Shown here piece after piece: positions 22,954 to 34,301 of a DNA stretch of 64,000 nt (position 1 is its first letter; each line of letters starts with the position of its first letter). The DNA is from Zopfochytrium polystomum (taxonomy: Eukaryota > Chytridiomycota > Chytridiomycetes > Chytridiales > Chytridiaceae): assembly GCA_025765615.1 (NCBI GenBank), contig JAIVFJ010000012.1, positions 62,001-126,000 of the forward strand, read 5' to 3'. The translations under genes were made by a program, and so were the position numbers. Under the pieces are notes generated by a model, which saw only the letters and a list, made by a program, of their open reading frames with translations, ran no database searches and had not been told where the DNA came from.

Positions 22954-23396
22954 TTAGCTCTGATTTACCAAACGACCGGCCCACTGCCGCCGTAGAGCCT
23001 GATCAATCGCTGCCCGCACCTCCTCCAGCGGCATTTGAATGCCCAGAGAGTGAAGGTTGTATTCGCCGCGGTGATGCTCCACATACAGCGTTGTCCTCAA
23101 CGGACCGTCCGCGACCATCCCCACCACCGCGTCCGGATTCACAAGAGCCCTCAGCCACGTGCTCCTGTCGTTGGGCTTTGAGATGACGGCAGAGCGAAGG
23201 TCTTTCCGCGAACCGCTGTCGTTCAGGAACACCGTCGTCGGAAGCACGACAAAGCTGGGAACGAACTGGGTGTGAATGTCTTCGATCGTTAGGTTTGGCG
23301 TCGTCGTCAGGCTGCCCAGAGAGTGGGCGACCGTGCGGCCAACGATCGAGCAAGGTTTGCCCGGCTCTTCCCTGATGTATCTGCAGCAGAGTGAAC

Positions 23397-23433
<37 letters not shown>

Positions 23434-23745
23434 TGGAGTTCATGCGCAGATCAGAACGGGCGATTTGATGCATGATGAAGACGAAGGTAGTGTTGGTGCG
23501 CTCCTGCGTTCCCACACTTACGATACGTTGTTCGCCCTATGATAGGCGGGTTGGTTGTCTCTGGTGACGCTGGGAATCATAGCGAACAAAGACGTAGAAG
23601 GCGCAGAAGGCGCCAGCGGGTGTGGTGCCGATGAAGACGACGAGGATGACGACAAGGACGACGACGATCCTTTTGCATCGGAAGCCGTAGGGTTGTGCGT
23701 CCCCTCATCTTCGTTGTAGTCGGGTGGTGCTTTGTCGTCGTCCAT
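22954..23745 (-). CDS. PPxY-motif tandem-array protein, copy E
   Basis: Two exons, 23745-23522 and 23380-22954, with a 141-base phase-2 intron at the family position that carries a 34-base poly-A tract. 216 residues. Motifs: MDDDKAPPDYNED (PPDY), a poly-Ser linker, AMIPSVTRDNQPAYHR, then YIREEPGKPCSIVGR, TIEDIHTQFVPSFVVLPTTVF, NDSGSRKDLRSAVISKP, WLRALVNPDAVVG and LGIQMPLEEVRAAIDQALRR. It retains every motif seen across the family. Unknown function. Confidence 0.75.
23398..23431. repeat. Poly-A/T tract of 34 bases inside an intron
   Basis: An uninterrupted run of 34 A on the plus strand, i.e. poly-T in the transcript, inside the single intron of array copy E. Confidence 0.9.
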
Positions 23746-25429
23746 TGGCTGTGCCTTCGTGAGAGACACCAGAACCTTATTAAAGAAATTTTGCCAAATG
23801 TCGACACAAAAGCTCCGTTAGCGGCAGCGGCGCGCCAACAATACTACATGCCAACATGAATTGCTGCGATTCCCAGCCAAGTGGTGCCCTACGATCAAGT
23901 TTGTTGCGCAAGGAGTGTCCGTGGACAGCCAGTGTTAGCCACTTGCTTTCGATAGAGCCGAGCACGCACGAACAGTGCGACAGATGCTGCTATTCTATAT
24001 CCGCTGCACTTTTGTGGCTGTAAACTTGACGTTCGTCGACTTAACTTATTATTTATTCATTATTACTTAAATTATTAACACAAACCCCAATCCAAAGCTC
24101 TAGTGACAAAAGAGTGGGCCTGCCTTTACAATCGGATGCAAAGGGGAATCCGATTGGAGAGCATCCCTCGATTGAGCGGACTTGAACTTCCAACGAGCTC
24201 GAGACATCAGCAAAACAGCTCACAGGGTGTTTCTGTAAAACTCGGAACGGCGGCGTCGGTCAAAAGTGAGCGCTCCGGCAAATCCTGGCAACCGAAACGC
24301 GCTTTTTATTATTGCCGAAGCCTCGGTCTTGTCGCCTCTTGGTTCTAAGCGTGGCCGGTGTCGTTCTGAGAGCTACTTGACTGACGGTACTTGTGGGGGG
24401 AGGGCGGGGGAGGTGCAGGCCAGTCAGAGTCGGTGTAGGCCTCGTTCTTGGTCGACGGGTGCGTGGCCGGACTTGAAACGCGACTGGGATTGGGTCTCTT
24501 TGGTTCTCCAACGCTGTCGGGTGGTGGTGGGTCGTGGGGCACGCCTTGGTGGAAGTCGAGTTCTCAAAGTTTGGATGGTGTCAAGTTGGGTGCCAAGGGC
24601 AGCCCACGCGGGTGGCTGACGGGTGGTTGGGAGCGAAGGACGAGCGGGAGGAGTGGGGGAGATGGACTGAAGGGATGGGTGAGCTGGGGTTTGTTCCGGG
24701 CCACTCCCCCCGCCCCTACCCGAGTTCAACCTCCCCCCGCTGCCACTTCATCATCGAGCTGCGCCCTGCATTTATACTTTGGGCGGGTTTTGGGTTGCCC
24801 TGCCCACCCGCCTGTTTCTGTCGTCGCTGGAGACAATCCTTTTTCTTTCTCGCCTCGCACAACCGCCGACCGGCCGTCCCTCTGTCGCTAGGCTCTCTCG
24901 ACGTGACTCACAATGAATAAAACGACAAATCTTGATAAGAAGCGAAAAGCAACAGCCCTTAACGTCCCCGGAGAGTGTGGTTGCGAAGCAAAGCAATCAA
25001 AACGAAAAAAAACAAAACATTACGAAAACAAAAATAATCACGAGGACAACTTGCATAAACGGATAGAGTTTTGATTACATTAATGAGGTGGAGGGGGGGG
25101 GGGCGATCGGATCGGATCGGGGACGCAGAGAAGCGCGAACTTCTCCAGTAGCTGCATTGCATTCGACAATTGCTGCAAGCTGCGGGGAAGCTGGAAGTAT
25201 GGACGTGTATCCGCTGAAAGCCCGCCCCCCCTCCCCTTTCCTTCCCCACCGATACCGCCGCGCTGTCCACCGGCGGTCGCACTGTCGTGTCGGCACAATA
25301 CCAAACGAGGACGGTTCGTACGCTCACCTATGTTCAGCCATGGGGTGGGAACGACCAAAAAAAGGCAAGGCCAAGTTGTTGGCCACGCCAGCTTATCCAA
25401 TGCGTTCGCACGCTGCTCTATTAGTTTGA
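23746..25429. other. Region with no firm gene; a weak Pro/Ser-rich minus-strand frame at 24571-24345
   Basis: A minus-strand frame over 24571-24345 encodes a hydrophilic Pro/Ser-rich stretch (VPHDPPPPDSVGEPKRP), which could be a last exon, but I found no convincing upstream exon. AT-rich sequence lies at 24030-24080 and a G10 run at 25092-25101. The part after 25,330 is probably 3' flank of DBP10. Confidence 0.35.
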
Positions 25430-28400
25430 TCACCTCCTCTTCTTCCCCCCCTTTTTGTGCCTCCCGGTTCTCTGCAACCTCTTCTCCTTTGCCCTCCTCT
25501 CGTTTGCAATCTGCGCCGCAGTCTTGAGCTCGCTGCCTCCCTTTGCGGCGCGGGACGGCCTGCTGACCGGAGGGCCGGCCACCGGGATCTTGATCTTCTT
25601 GCCCGTGCCCTTGCCTTTCGCCTCCAGCCGCATGTTTCGCTCGGCTGCAGCCATTTTGCGCGCGTAGTTCTTCGAGTTGGGGTTGGCGGGCGTCACGTTG
25701 TTGTGTCGGTAGGTCTTTACGCCAAACGCGGTGCCGCGGGTGGTAGGGATGGAGGCTGCCGGAAGCTCCTCTTCACCATTTCGGGGAAGCACGAGCCTGG
25801 TCCTCTTTTGCCATTTTTCAAACCTGTGCGGCGAGCAGCGAAGAAAAGGAGAAGAGGTGGACGAGAGTTAAAACAGGTATTAATTCCAAGTCTGGATTGC
25901 CAGGAGAAGGATCTTCAAATGTTGCAAAGTCTCGTAGTGGCCCTGCCTAACGAACAGATCAGGTGCTCCAGTGAGAGGAAACGTGCAGATCTCGTTCTCC
26001 CGCGCCTTAGTAACTCCATTCTCCACGCATTCATTGAAGGAGGTGAAGCTAATTGCCGCGGTGTTTGCGGAAGAGAGGAAACGAGAAATGCAAACGAAGA
26101 AAGAAAAATGGGCTTGAAAACATTGCATCACCTGTCAGATTTGAAGGAGGCCGGTACCGATGCGCCACTCTCCGTCTTAATGCGTTTCCGGTTATCGCCC
26201 CCGGTGGTTTCCCGGATGAAGCGATGCTTCTTCTTGTCCCAAACTAGCGCTCCCTTCTGCCGCTTTGACGTTCGCAAGCCGTCCGCGTCGTCGCCGGCCA
26301 CATCCATCACCACGTCGCTTGCACGCTCGGCGAAGCTCTGAGCAACGCTGGAGCCGGACGTCGAACTGGCGTTGACCGCGTAACCGCGCTCCGTAGCCGA
26401 GTCTTTCGGGAAGTGAGACATGTAGAAATCCGAGTCACGCGAGTCGTCCGATTTCTTTTCGCCGTCCCCGCGCTTGCGCTTTTTCGAGGGTATCGTGGTG
26501 AAAGACTCCTTCAAGATATTAGAGAAACCCTCAGACATTATAATGTGTACCGTTAGGTCGACTTCACCAGTTTCATGTTTCGACGTGGTCAGGGCGGTGA
26601 TTTGTTTGGCCCGACTCTCAGAGTGGATTCCGCTCAGCAAAGACTTCTTCTTTTCTATTGCGGACGAGAGCTGTCGCCTTCGTAGTTGCATCAGCACTGC
26701 TTCTGGCGAGTTCATTCCACGCTTGCCAACTTCGAACACGGTCTGTGCGTTTGGCAATCAACAAGATGCGCCAAAGGACTTGCATCCAACATACCTCTGG
26801 TGGTCGGAACCTCGCAATTTCATCCAAAATAGACACTCGCTTGACTTCAGCTACACCCACAAGAGTTCCAATATACGGGTGGACGCCGAGTTGCGCCTCT
26901 GAAATTTCCTTCGCCCTGATGTAGCTTTCCCTTGCAGCAGTTCCTCTTGTCTTGTAGTACATTCGGTAGCCGTTTTTGACTCCCTGCTGAAGGGTTTGGA
27001 GTGTCACATCCTGTTTCAGCCATTCTTGAATCCGCTCCCGATCGACATCCAGCGCAGACTGTGGGAGATGGCCAAGAATGATGTCGGAGACGTAGTTGGG
27101 CTCACGCGCATGAGCCGACTCGTCGGTAAAAACGGAGCTGTAGATGAGGGGTCGGGCGGTAAAGAGCTGGAAATCCACAAGGAAAGGCAACTGGAAGGTG
27201 TACATGAGATGATGCTGAATCAATTTCAATCAATTTTAAACCGCCATTACCTCGTCGTTGCAAACCAGAGAAAAGGCAATACCTTTCCTTCCAGCGCGGC
27301 CAACACGACCAACACGATGCACCATTAGCTTGCTCGAGGCGGGAAAATCGTAGTTGATGACATTGTCCAGCAGTGGTATATCTATACCGCGAGCAGCGAC
27401 ATCTGTAACGACAAGAACTTTTCTATCACCGTTTCGGAACTTGGCAATGTGGATATTACGAGCGACTTGGTCCAGTGAGCCGAAGATGTACGTATTGCTT
27501 ATTCCAGCTTTCGTCAAGAGCTCGTGCACATATTCGACAAGATGTTTGGTAGCGACGAACACAATAGTCTGCTGGTCCGCTGGAATCACTGTCGACAACA
27601 TGTACAGAAGCGCAGCATCTTTTTCCTCAGACTTGACATTGAAAAACAGCATTTGGAGATCCGGGCCGATCTTAGTGTCCACGTCCAATCGAATCAGTGC
27701 AGGATCAGAGAGGCCAGCCTTTGCAAAATCTACTAGCATCTTCGGTAGTGTTGCAGAAACGAGAAGGGTCTGCCGTGCTTCAGGCAGTTTGAACAGAATT
27801 TCGTGGAGCTGTTCGGCAAAACCCATTTCGAATAGCCTTCCAAGCAAACTGAGCTACATATGAAAAAGTCGGTTGGCATTCTCACCTATCGGCCTCATCG
27901 AACACAACATACTCTACAGTTTTTAGATCGATGTTCATTTCGATGATGAGATGCATCAGCCGACCGGGAGTGGCAATAATTCTGGAGTTGTTTGAGGTTA
28001 CAGAAGCCTAAGCGGGAGAACTCACATGTCAGGATTGGATGCGACCGCAGCGAATTGTTCGTCCAAACTGTCACCACCGACAAGCATGCATGCCCGAAGA
28101 TCGGTGTGCTTCCCAAGTTCTTTCACGAACTTCAGAGTTTGCAGAGCAAGCTCGCGAGCTGGAGTCAAAATAAGGCCACGTGCTCCAACTCTTGCAGAAT
28201 GAGACTTCAGCTTTTCGAGAAGAGGAATTATAAATGCTGCCGTCTTGCCACTTCCTGTTCTTGCCATGGCTACAATGTCACGGTTGTCCATAATAACGGG
28301 GATCGCTTTCCGCTGAATAGGGGTGGGAACTTTGTAGCCCTTATGAAGAATGCCGGAATAAATTGGGTAGCTCAACCCTGGGGAAGTCGTGATCAGCTAC

Positions 28401-29218
28401 ATCATGAACGACGCATAATACAATACGAATTTCTTACCCATTGACTGGAAACCGCCAGTCTTCTTATGTTTCCTGTTTGCAGCTTTGACCGACTTTGAAA
28501 TACGCTCACCATCGCTATCTCCATCTTCGGACTCGTCGCCATCCTCCGACTGAGCTCCAACATCAGCATCGTCCGATGTCGCACCGCCCTTTTCGAGCGC
28601 TTCCTCCTTTCCGCCTTCGTCATCATCATTCTCATCGTCTCCTCCAGCTCCACTTTCATCGCCACTTTCTTCGCCCTCGCTCACTTCGGAGGCGTCCGAC
28701 TCCCACCCGCTCGTCCCGTCATCTGCGGGCTCTGGCTCAGCCGGCACCTCCTCAAACCCTTCCTCCTCCGACAGACCGTCATCGCTTCCGTCCGCGTCAG
28801 GACCACGCTTCTTCCCGCCCCGTGAGCCGCCTCGCCGTCCGCCTCGCCCTCGGCCTCCGCGTCCGCGAGCGGCCGAGGCACCTTTGCCCTTTGCCGGAGA
28901 AGCGTCCCTCTCGCCCCGCTTCATCTCGCGACCGGCCCCGCCGTTGCCGTCCTTGCGCTTCGCCATGACGCTGCCACCGCGGCTGGCGCGGAACCGATCA
29001 GCGCTCGGCTGCCTGCCTCGGTTGTTGCCGGACGGTCGCCCGCGCGATGAGGCCTTTGCGACGGCGCCGCCGCGAGATCCGCTTCGGGAGGACGCCCCGC
29101 CACCACCGCCTCGTGATCCGCCTTTAGATGCACCTCGAGACGCGCCTCGAGATCTGCCTCCGCTGGAGCCGCCGCCGCCTCTGCCGCGTCCTCGACCGCC
29201 GCCCCGCCCAAAGCCCAT
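25430..29218 (-). CDS. DBP10: DEAD-box RNA helicase Dbp10 (DDX54-type)
   Basis: Nucleolar ATP-dependent RNA helicase needed for 60S ribosomal subunit maturation. Seven exons (29218-28438, 28377-28026, 27981-27886, 27836-27251, 27190-26795, 26742-26132, 25823-25430), all GT-AG and in phase, give 1071 residues. The N-terminus is an Arg/Gly-rich RGG-like region then an acidic stretch. The helicase core shows the Q motif ([16 protein letters not shown]), motif [23 protein letters not shown], motif II DEAD, motif III SAT, ARGIDIP and [11 protein letters not shown]. The C-terminal extension has the Dbp10-specific region with [24 protein letters not shown] and a basic Lys/Arg-rich end. Introns are 44-60 bases except the last, which is 308. 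It is divergent from NUDC. Confidence 0.95.
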
Positions 29219-29351
29219 GCTGTCGATTTACTTGGTGGAGGGGTAAAGAAAGTAAGAAAGAAAGAAAAGCAAGAAAGAAAGAAAGGGAACCAATAGGGAC
29301 TGAACCGGTCGTGGAAGAGAATCGAACTCAGTGACAAGACAAACAGCGCGG
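29219..29351. promoter_or_regulatory. 133-bp divergent promoter of DBP10 and NUDC
   Basis: The start codons of the two genes face away from each other across 133 bases, which includes an AAGA/GAAA-rich tract at 29249-29285. No TATA box is evident. Confidence 0.6.
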
Positions 29352-30468
29352 ATGATGTCCTACGACGCGACGGTCCCCGACCCCGCCGTCGACACCCCCG
29401 CCGTCGACACCCCCGCCGCCGACGCCAGCAACGACGATGCAAAAGAAAAGGCCGACCGTGAGCGCGAGGCCGCCGAGCAGGCAGGTGAGTTACGGAACAG
29501 CCAGCTGAAGCGAGATGATGATACAGCAGAACACCGCCGTCATTTATTGCTTCGCCCCTCATTGGACTTTGTACCCACTCCGTCCTCCCCAAACTTCTAC
29601 CCAGCCCTTCCCTACAAGTGGCGGCAAACATTGGTGGACGTCGACGTCATTGTCAACGTCGGTAAAGGCATTAAGAGCCGAGATCTGGCCGTAGTCCTCG
29701 CAAAATCCAAGATCTCGGTTGGGTTCAAGGGAAAGGAACCTATCTTTGCGGTGAGCCGAGTGAAACGTTTCATTGAAAAGCGGACGACCGGTCGCTGACG
29801 GGCGGATTGGGGTATAGGGCGAACTGTGCAAGCCAATCAAGGTTGAAGACTCCACGTGGATACTCGGTGAGTGATTGCCCAGGGGGGGCGGAGTTTTCAT
29901 GCAACCGATTAAACCAAAGAAGCACGACTAAGCGAGTAATCTTGCGGGAGCAGACAACGGAGAGATCCAAATTCACCTTGAAAAGGTGAACAAGCAGGAA
30001 TGGTGGAAGAACGTAGTGACGCACCATCCGGCCATCGATACGACGAAGATCCAGCCAGAAAACTCGAAGCTGAGCGACTTGGACGGAGAGACTCGGTCAA
30101 TGGTTCGTTCCACGGAGGAGCGTGATGGACCCTTCGAGAGCATTCCTGCTTGCCCATTTCCGAAACTTACCTCTAACACTGCGCGGTTTCTTCCTTATAG
30201 GTTGAAAAAATGATGGTTTGTGCTTTCGCTTTACTTCCCCAGGGGTTATGGCTGATAGCACGCGTCTTGTGTGAATAGTTTGACCAGCGGCAAAAGTCTA
30301 TGGGCCTGCCCTCAAGTGACGAGCTTGAAAAGCAGGAAATTTTGAAAAAGTTCCAGGCTCAGGCACGTCGTTTGATTTTGCCGGTTCCTCTTCCTCTCGC
30401 TAATTCCTAATCTGTGTGCACCAAACCAGCACCCTGAGATGGACTTTTCAAAGGCCAAGTTCTCTTGA
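29352..30468 (+). CDS. NUDC: NudC-family CS-domain protein
   Basis: Co-chaperone of the dynein/Lis1 pathway, needed for nuclear migration and cytoplasmic dynein function. Seven exons: 29352-29484, 29605-29750, 29818-29866, 29954-30102, a 15-base micro-exon 30201-30215, 30279-30362 and 30430-30468, giving 204 residues. The CS (p23-like) domain runs from [14 protein letters not shown] through [31 protein letters not shown] and [11 protein letters not shown]. The C-terminal NudC signature follows: [36 protein letters not shown]. The last intron (30363-30429) has a GC donor. The protein is short, like the fungal NudC of Aspergillus, and lacks the long animal N-terminus. Confidence 0.95.
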
Positions 30469-30563
30469 TCACGGATTCATTTCGGGGAGGCCGCGCTGCT
30501 TGAGTTTTCAGGTGCTTTGTACAAAGAGGATGAGGAATTTGGGATTGGTGCTGTGAGTTGTTG

Positions 30564-30569
30564 AATAAA
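30564..30569 (+). terminator. AATAAA polyadenylation signal of NUDC
   Basis: AATAAA about 100 bases after the NUDC stop codon at 30466-30468. Confidence 0.5.
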
Positions 30570-31042
30570 GCTTGCGCGAGCGAGCGAGTATGGTGGTTGG
30601 AAGCCGTAGAAAGTTTCATTTTTGTCTGGTCTCAGCAAAGGGACAACCACGACCGAACAAGCCACTAACATCGGGTCTTCGCCGTTTTACTGGCGAAACT
30701 GTTTGTTCATGGTCTCAACAATCTCCTACGCATATGAAGAACTGATGAAAAATGCAAAAAAAATCGACTCGCGGCTTCATACTCTGACAACAAACTCTTG
30801 TTGGCAAATGCGTGGATGGTGCAGGTGTCTTGGATCGGATGCGTAATCTGTTGCGAAAGAGGTAGTGTTGGGCCCGACAAACTGAAGCCACGTCGGAAAC
30901 AATGCAGCTACTCAGTAGGTAACAGGTAATAGGAAGCTATTGCGGACCTTCCTTCACTGACGAAGCACACTGTGAATGAAGCTTCCACGGCATGAAGAAA
31001 GTGACATCAGCCGCGAGGGTGAGGAAGGAGCAAAAGAAATTT
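30570..31042. other. Tail-to-tail spacer between NUDC and DNAAF3
   Basis: No supported gene. Both flanking genes end here. Confidence 0.5.
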
Positions 31043-31048
31043 TTTATT
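31043..31048 (-). terminator. AATAAA polyadenylation signal of DNAAF3
   Basis: AATAAA on the minus strand, just beyond the DNAAF3 stop codon at 31052. Confidence 0.45.
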
Positions 31049-31051
31049 CTA

Positions 31052-33073
31052 TCATGGCGAATACTGCAGGGTTACTTCAGAGTGTTCTGGTTGACCCTGT
31101 GACTTTCTTTTCGTCCGGAAAACAAGGAAGTCCACATCCTTTGCGACGATAACGTCGGGATTCCCATTTCCAGAAGGGTACAGTTCAAAGCGGTCACGCT
31201 GCGTCGCTAAGTCGCATACTTTTCGCCGGAATGCAGTTGTCTGCTCCTTGTTCAAATCCAAAAGATATCTTCGCAGCCAGACAGAATTTTATCAGTCCAG
31301 TCGACAGAAAATGTTGCAGAAGTGGATACGTACTTTCCAGTTTCGACAATCACTTCTGTGTCGAGAATGGAATCGCTGCCCGTGGCAGAGCTTGGACCAC
31401 TTTCGCCTTGGTTGATGTTGTCCGCCAGAAGACAGGGGTCCAGCAAGTCCTCGATAAGGTGGGCGAAAGACGACGAGACAAAGATCTTATGCATCTTGCG
31501 GCCGGATTTGGCAAGCCTGGCGACAGCTTGAGAGGGTTCGCACGGTAGAAACGTTATATTTAAGCCCGCCAATGGAGGGATCGATCCCGACTTGGAGGCT
31601 TTAGGAAGAGCTGCCTGTTAGCACCGCAAATTCTACAAGAACAAGCATTCGAACCATGATAATTCTTGATAAACTCTGACACGTTATACTCGGCGATTTC
31701 CCCGCTCGTCTGCGAAAGAATTATGCTTTAGTTCAGCACAGCAACAATTCCACGAACGCCGCGGTACGAACGTGCTTATGAACATCATTTGCTGTTTTCA
31801 AAAGCTCCGCGTTGTCAGTTTCCACACCAAAAGGAAGAAACGGGCCCGTCACGATGTCGCTGAAGTAGCCCCATTTGCTGACTTTTAAGCCATCCTTCAA
31901 AAAAAGCATCAGCGTAACGAGAGGCGGTGGACTTTGAAGTGCACCTGTTTGAGCAAGCTTACTGTTGCAGTTGTCCGATTCGGTACATCATATTCAGATT
32001 CTCGAACTTCGAACGCGATTCCGTGGAGGCGCCATCTCAAGAATTCAGATTTGTGGATGATTGGTGCCTAATATTGTGGTGAGGGAGGGATCGTATTTCC
32101 CGTTTCCAAACCTTTTCTCGCAGCTTCATGTGGTAGTCCCAGTCCACTGCATCTGCTCTTGTATCGTACCTTACACCGTAATAGCGGCGCAGCCTGAAGT
32201 CTCTGGCGTGATCATACAGATTACTGATAGCAGTGCAGACAGAGAAACAGGCAAGCTACCTGAGCTGGGCAATGTCGTAAGACCTTCCATCACCGCGCCA
32301 GAATTTGAGCACAGCCTCAATGTCATCTCGCTCTCGAAATTTAAGCCAGGAAAAGTCGAAATGTGATGAAAGCGGACCACAACCATCGGTGACGATTCTA
32401 GCGTTTGTCAGCAATGGAACAACGCATGCACCGGGACGTGGCACCTTGTAAGTGTTGGTATTAGGGTTTCGAGCAGATCGGCTGTCCTGCGGCGAATAAA
32501 TGTGTTTCCGAGCAGTTCCAAAATCTGTTGCGATTTCTCTGGACAAACGTTAGAATTGGTTTGGTAAGTTCGTTCACATAAGGTACCCAGAGTTGAAACA
32601 TCATCTTCTCTCATAAAAAGCCACAAAATCAGCAAAGTCCGAGCTATAAGAGGAGCTTGCTGCTCAAACACATGAAACTAGAGGTGGGTTTAGAAAGCCA
32701 TTTACAGAAAGGCCATTTTTACACTCAGGTTGACCCTCCTTCCTGTCCGCTGAAAGAACGTGTGAATCGAGCCAAGTGTCTTGATAATATGACGGCCGTC
32801 TCTGCAATCAAAGAGCAGACAGTTCAGATCCAGTGGTGCCTCTGGGATTCTCGGTCTTTCAGTACAAACTCTGGCACACGCGTTGGCAGTACCTTCTGCG
32901 ACTTCAACGAAACTCGCCGAAGACGGGCTTTGATGACTTGACCCGACATATTTCGGTTGATCAGAGGCAGTTGCGCCATTTGCTGAACAATAAAGGTCTG
33001 GTGCAGTAACGCGCGCGGTGAGGTTAAGAGCGCGGGAGAATCCAAAAACTCCAACAGGTCCGCTGCCCTCCAT
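31052..33073 (-). CDS. DNAAF3: Axonemal dynein assembly factor 3 homologue
   Basis: Cytoplasmic factor (PF22 in Chlamydomonas) required to preassemble axonemal dynein arms. Ten exons: 33073-32723, 32677-32587, 32538-32445, 32397-32260, 32193-32112, 32067-31945, 31894-31772, 31709-31655, 31610-31334, 31268-31052, giving 516 residues. Phases close throughout. Family landmarks: GFSRALNL, LLFDCRDGRHIIKTL, FHVFEQQAPLIARTLL, ILELLGNTFIRRRTAD, DFSWLKFRERDDIEAVLKFW, RRYYGVRYDTRADAVDWDYHMKLR, FGVETDNAELLKTANDVH, EIAEYNV and KIFVSSSFAHLIEDLL, then YLLDLNKEQ. The first ~60 residues after GFSRALNL are longer than in animals. It implies that the organism builds motile flagella. Confidence 0.92.
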
Positions 33074-34301
33074 TTTCTTCTGTTCGAAGTTCCTGAAACT
33101 GCACACTTGCGGAGATCTTAGCAGAAATTCCAGCTACTGGAGATATCTGCGTCTTGCAGCAGATGAGGGTGATTGAAAGGATGGAAGAAAAGGGCTGAAG
33201 TGATGTGCGGCAAAGTGGTGCACACGCAGAAAGGGAGAAGTCAGATTGCGAGCAAGGTTTACGCTACTCGAGCCCCCAGGATCGTAAGGCAGCACAAACC
33301 AAAGAATTGAATCGGTCGACGCTGACTAACACGGCCGAATGCCCAGAATCCAAACTGCAAGTCCACCACAGTTTGAGTCACCGGAATGCCAAGGTCCTTA
33401 GTATACCGTTAAACAAAAGAAAACCAAAATCAATCTCTCAAATGATTATTCAGGATAAGGGAGAGAGATGGAAGCGAGAGAGACTCAGAGGGGGGGCGGA
33501 GGCTGCACTCGTGGCCTCGGGCGGCAAAGCGTGTCGAAACTGTCTAAAAAGGTTGGAGATACAATTATCAAGGCGGCCTCGAAAGCGGCGGTGAAAGTGG
33601 TGGTGATGCCAAACCCGACGATGAAGCCGTCGGTTATGGTAAAAGAGGTGGCGATTACATGATAGAGGCCGATGGTCGTTAGCGGCGGAATAATGGTGGT
33701 GTGATTGTGGCGGCGGTGATGGTGATAACGATGGTGTCGGAAATGGCGACCGTACTGGATCAGTTATCAACGTCGGCGACGATGGCGGTGGCTTCCGCCA
33801 AGGTATGATGAAGAGATCGCGAATAGGGATTGGGTAGGGATGGATTGGGATAATATCATTCCTGCACTACGTGCACGAGGACAACGAGAACGAAGGTGTT
33901 TGGGGGATTGGGGACAACAGAGTACTGCTTACCGATTCTCTTGGGAGAGTGTCTTCGAGCCGAAGCCCAAAAAATCGCGAAGCCACACGGACGAAACCCT
34001 TCTGTTCGTTGGGATTGCAGCGCTGACTTGGCAGATAAAGGCCCAAAACTGCCAGTACCCTACAAAAAGTAGTAAAAAGGGGTGGGGGGGGAAAGGTATG
34101 AGAGAGCCTGCTGCTCAAGTTGTGATGGTCCTATTGGTCCACTTTGTATGCAGCAAGTTTTCATGGGGACGTTGGTGTAGTATCCCCATTTTTCTCTTCT
34201 ATCGTGCGTTGGAAGACAAAGGTATAAACAGAAGATATATTCATTTTTTTTTTCTTTCTGAAGTTCCGCCCACGAAACCCACCAAAAGCTGAAACAGCCC
34301 T
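33074..34301. other. Spacer between DNAAF3 and SIN3, no gene seen
   Basis: The stretch 33,580-33,800 is rich in GGTGGT/GATGGT triplets with short open frames in several registers and no recognisable protein. The rest includes the DNAAF3 promoter and the SIN3 3' end. Confidence 0.45.

Noticed and set aside
28495..28968. 157-codon plus-strand frame
   Set aside because: Antisense of the acidic and RGG-like part of DBP10.
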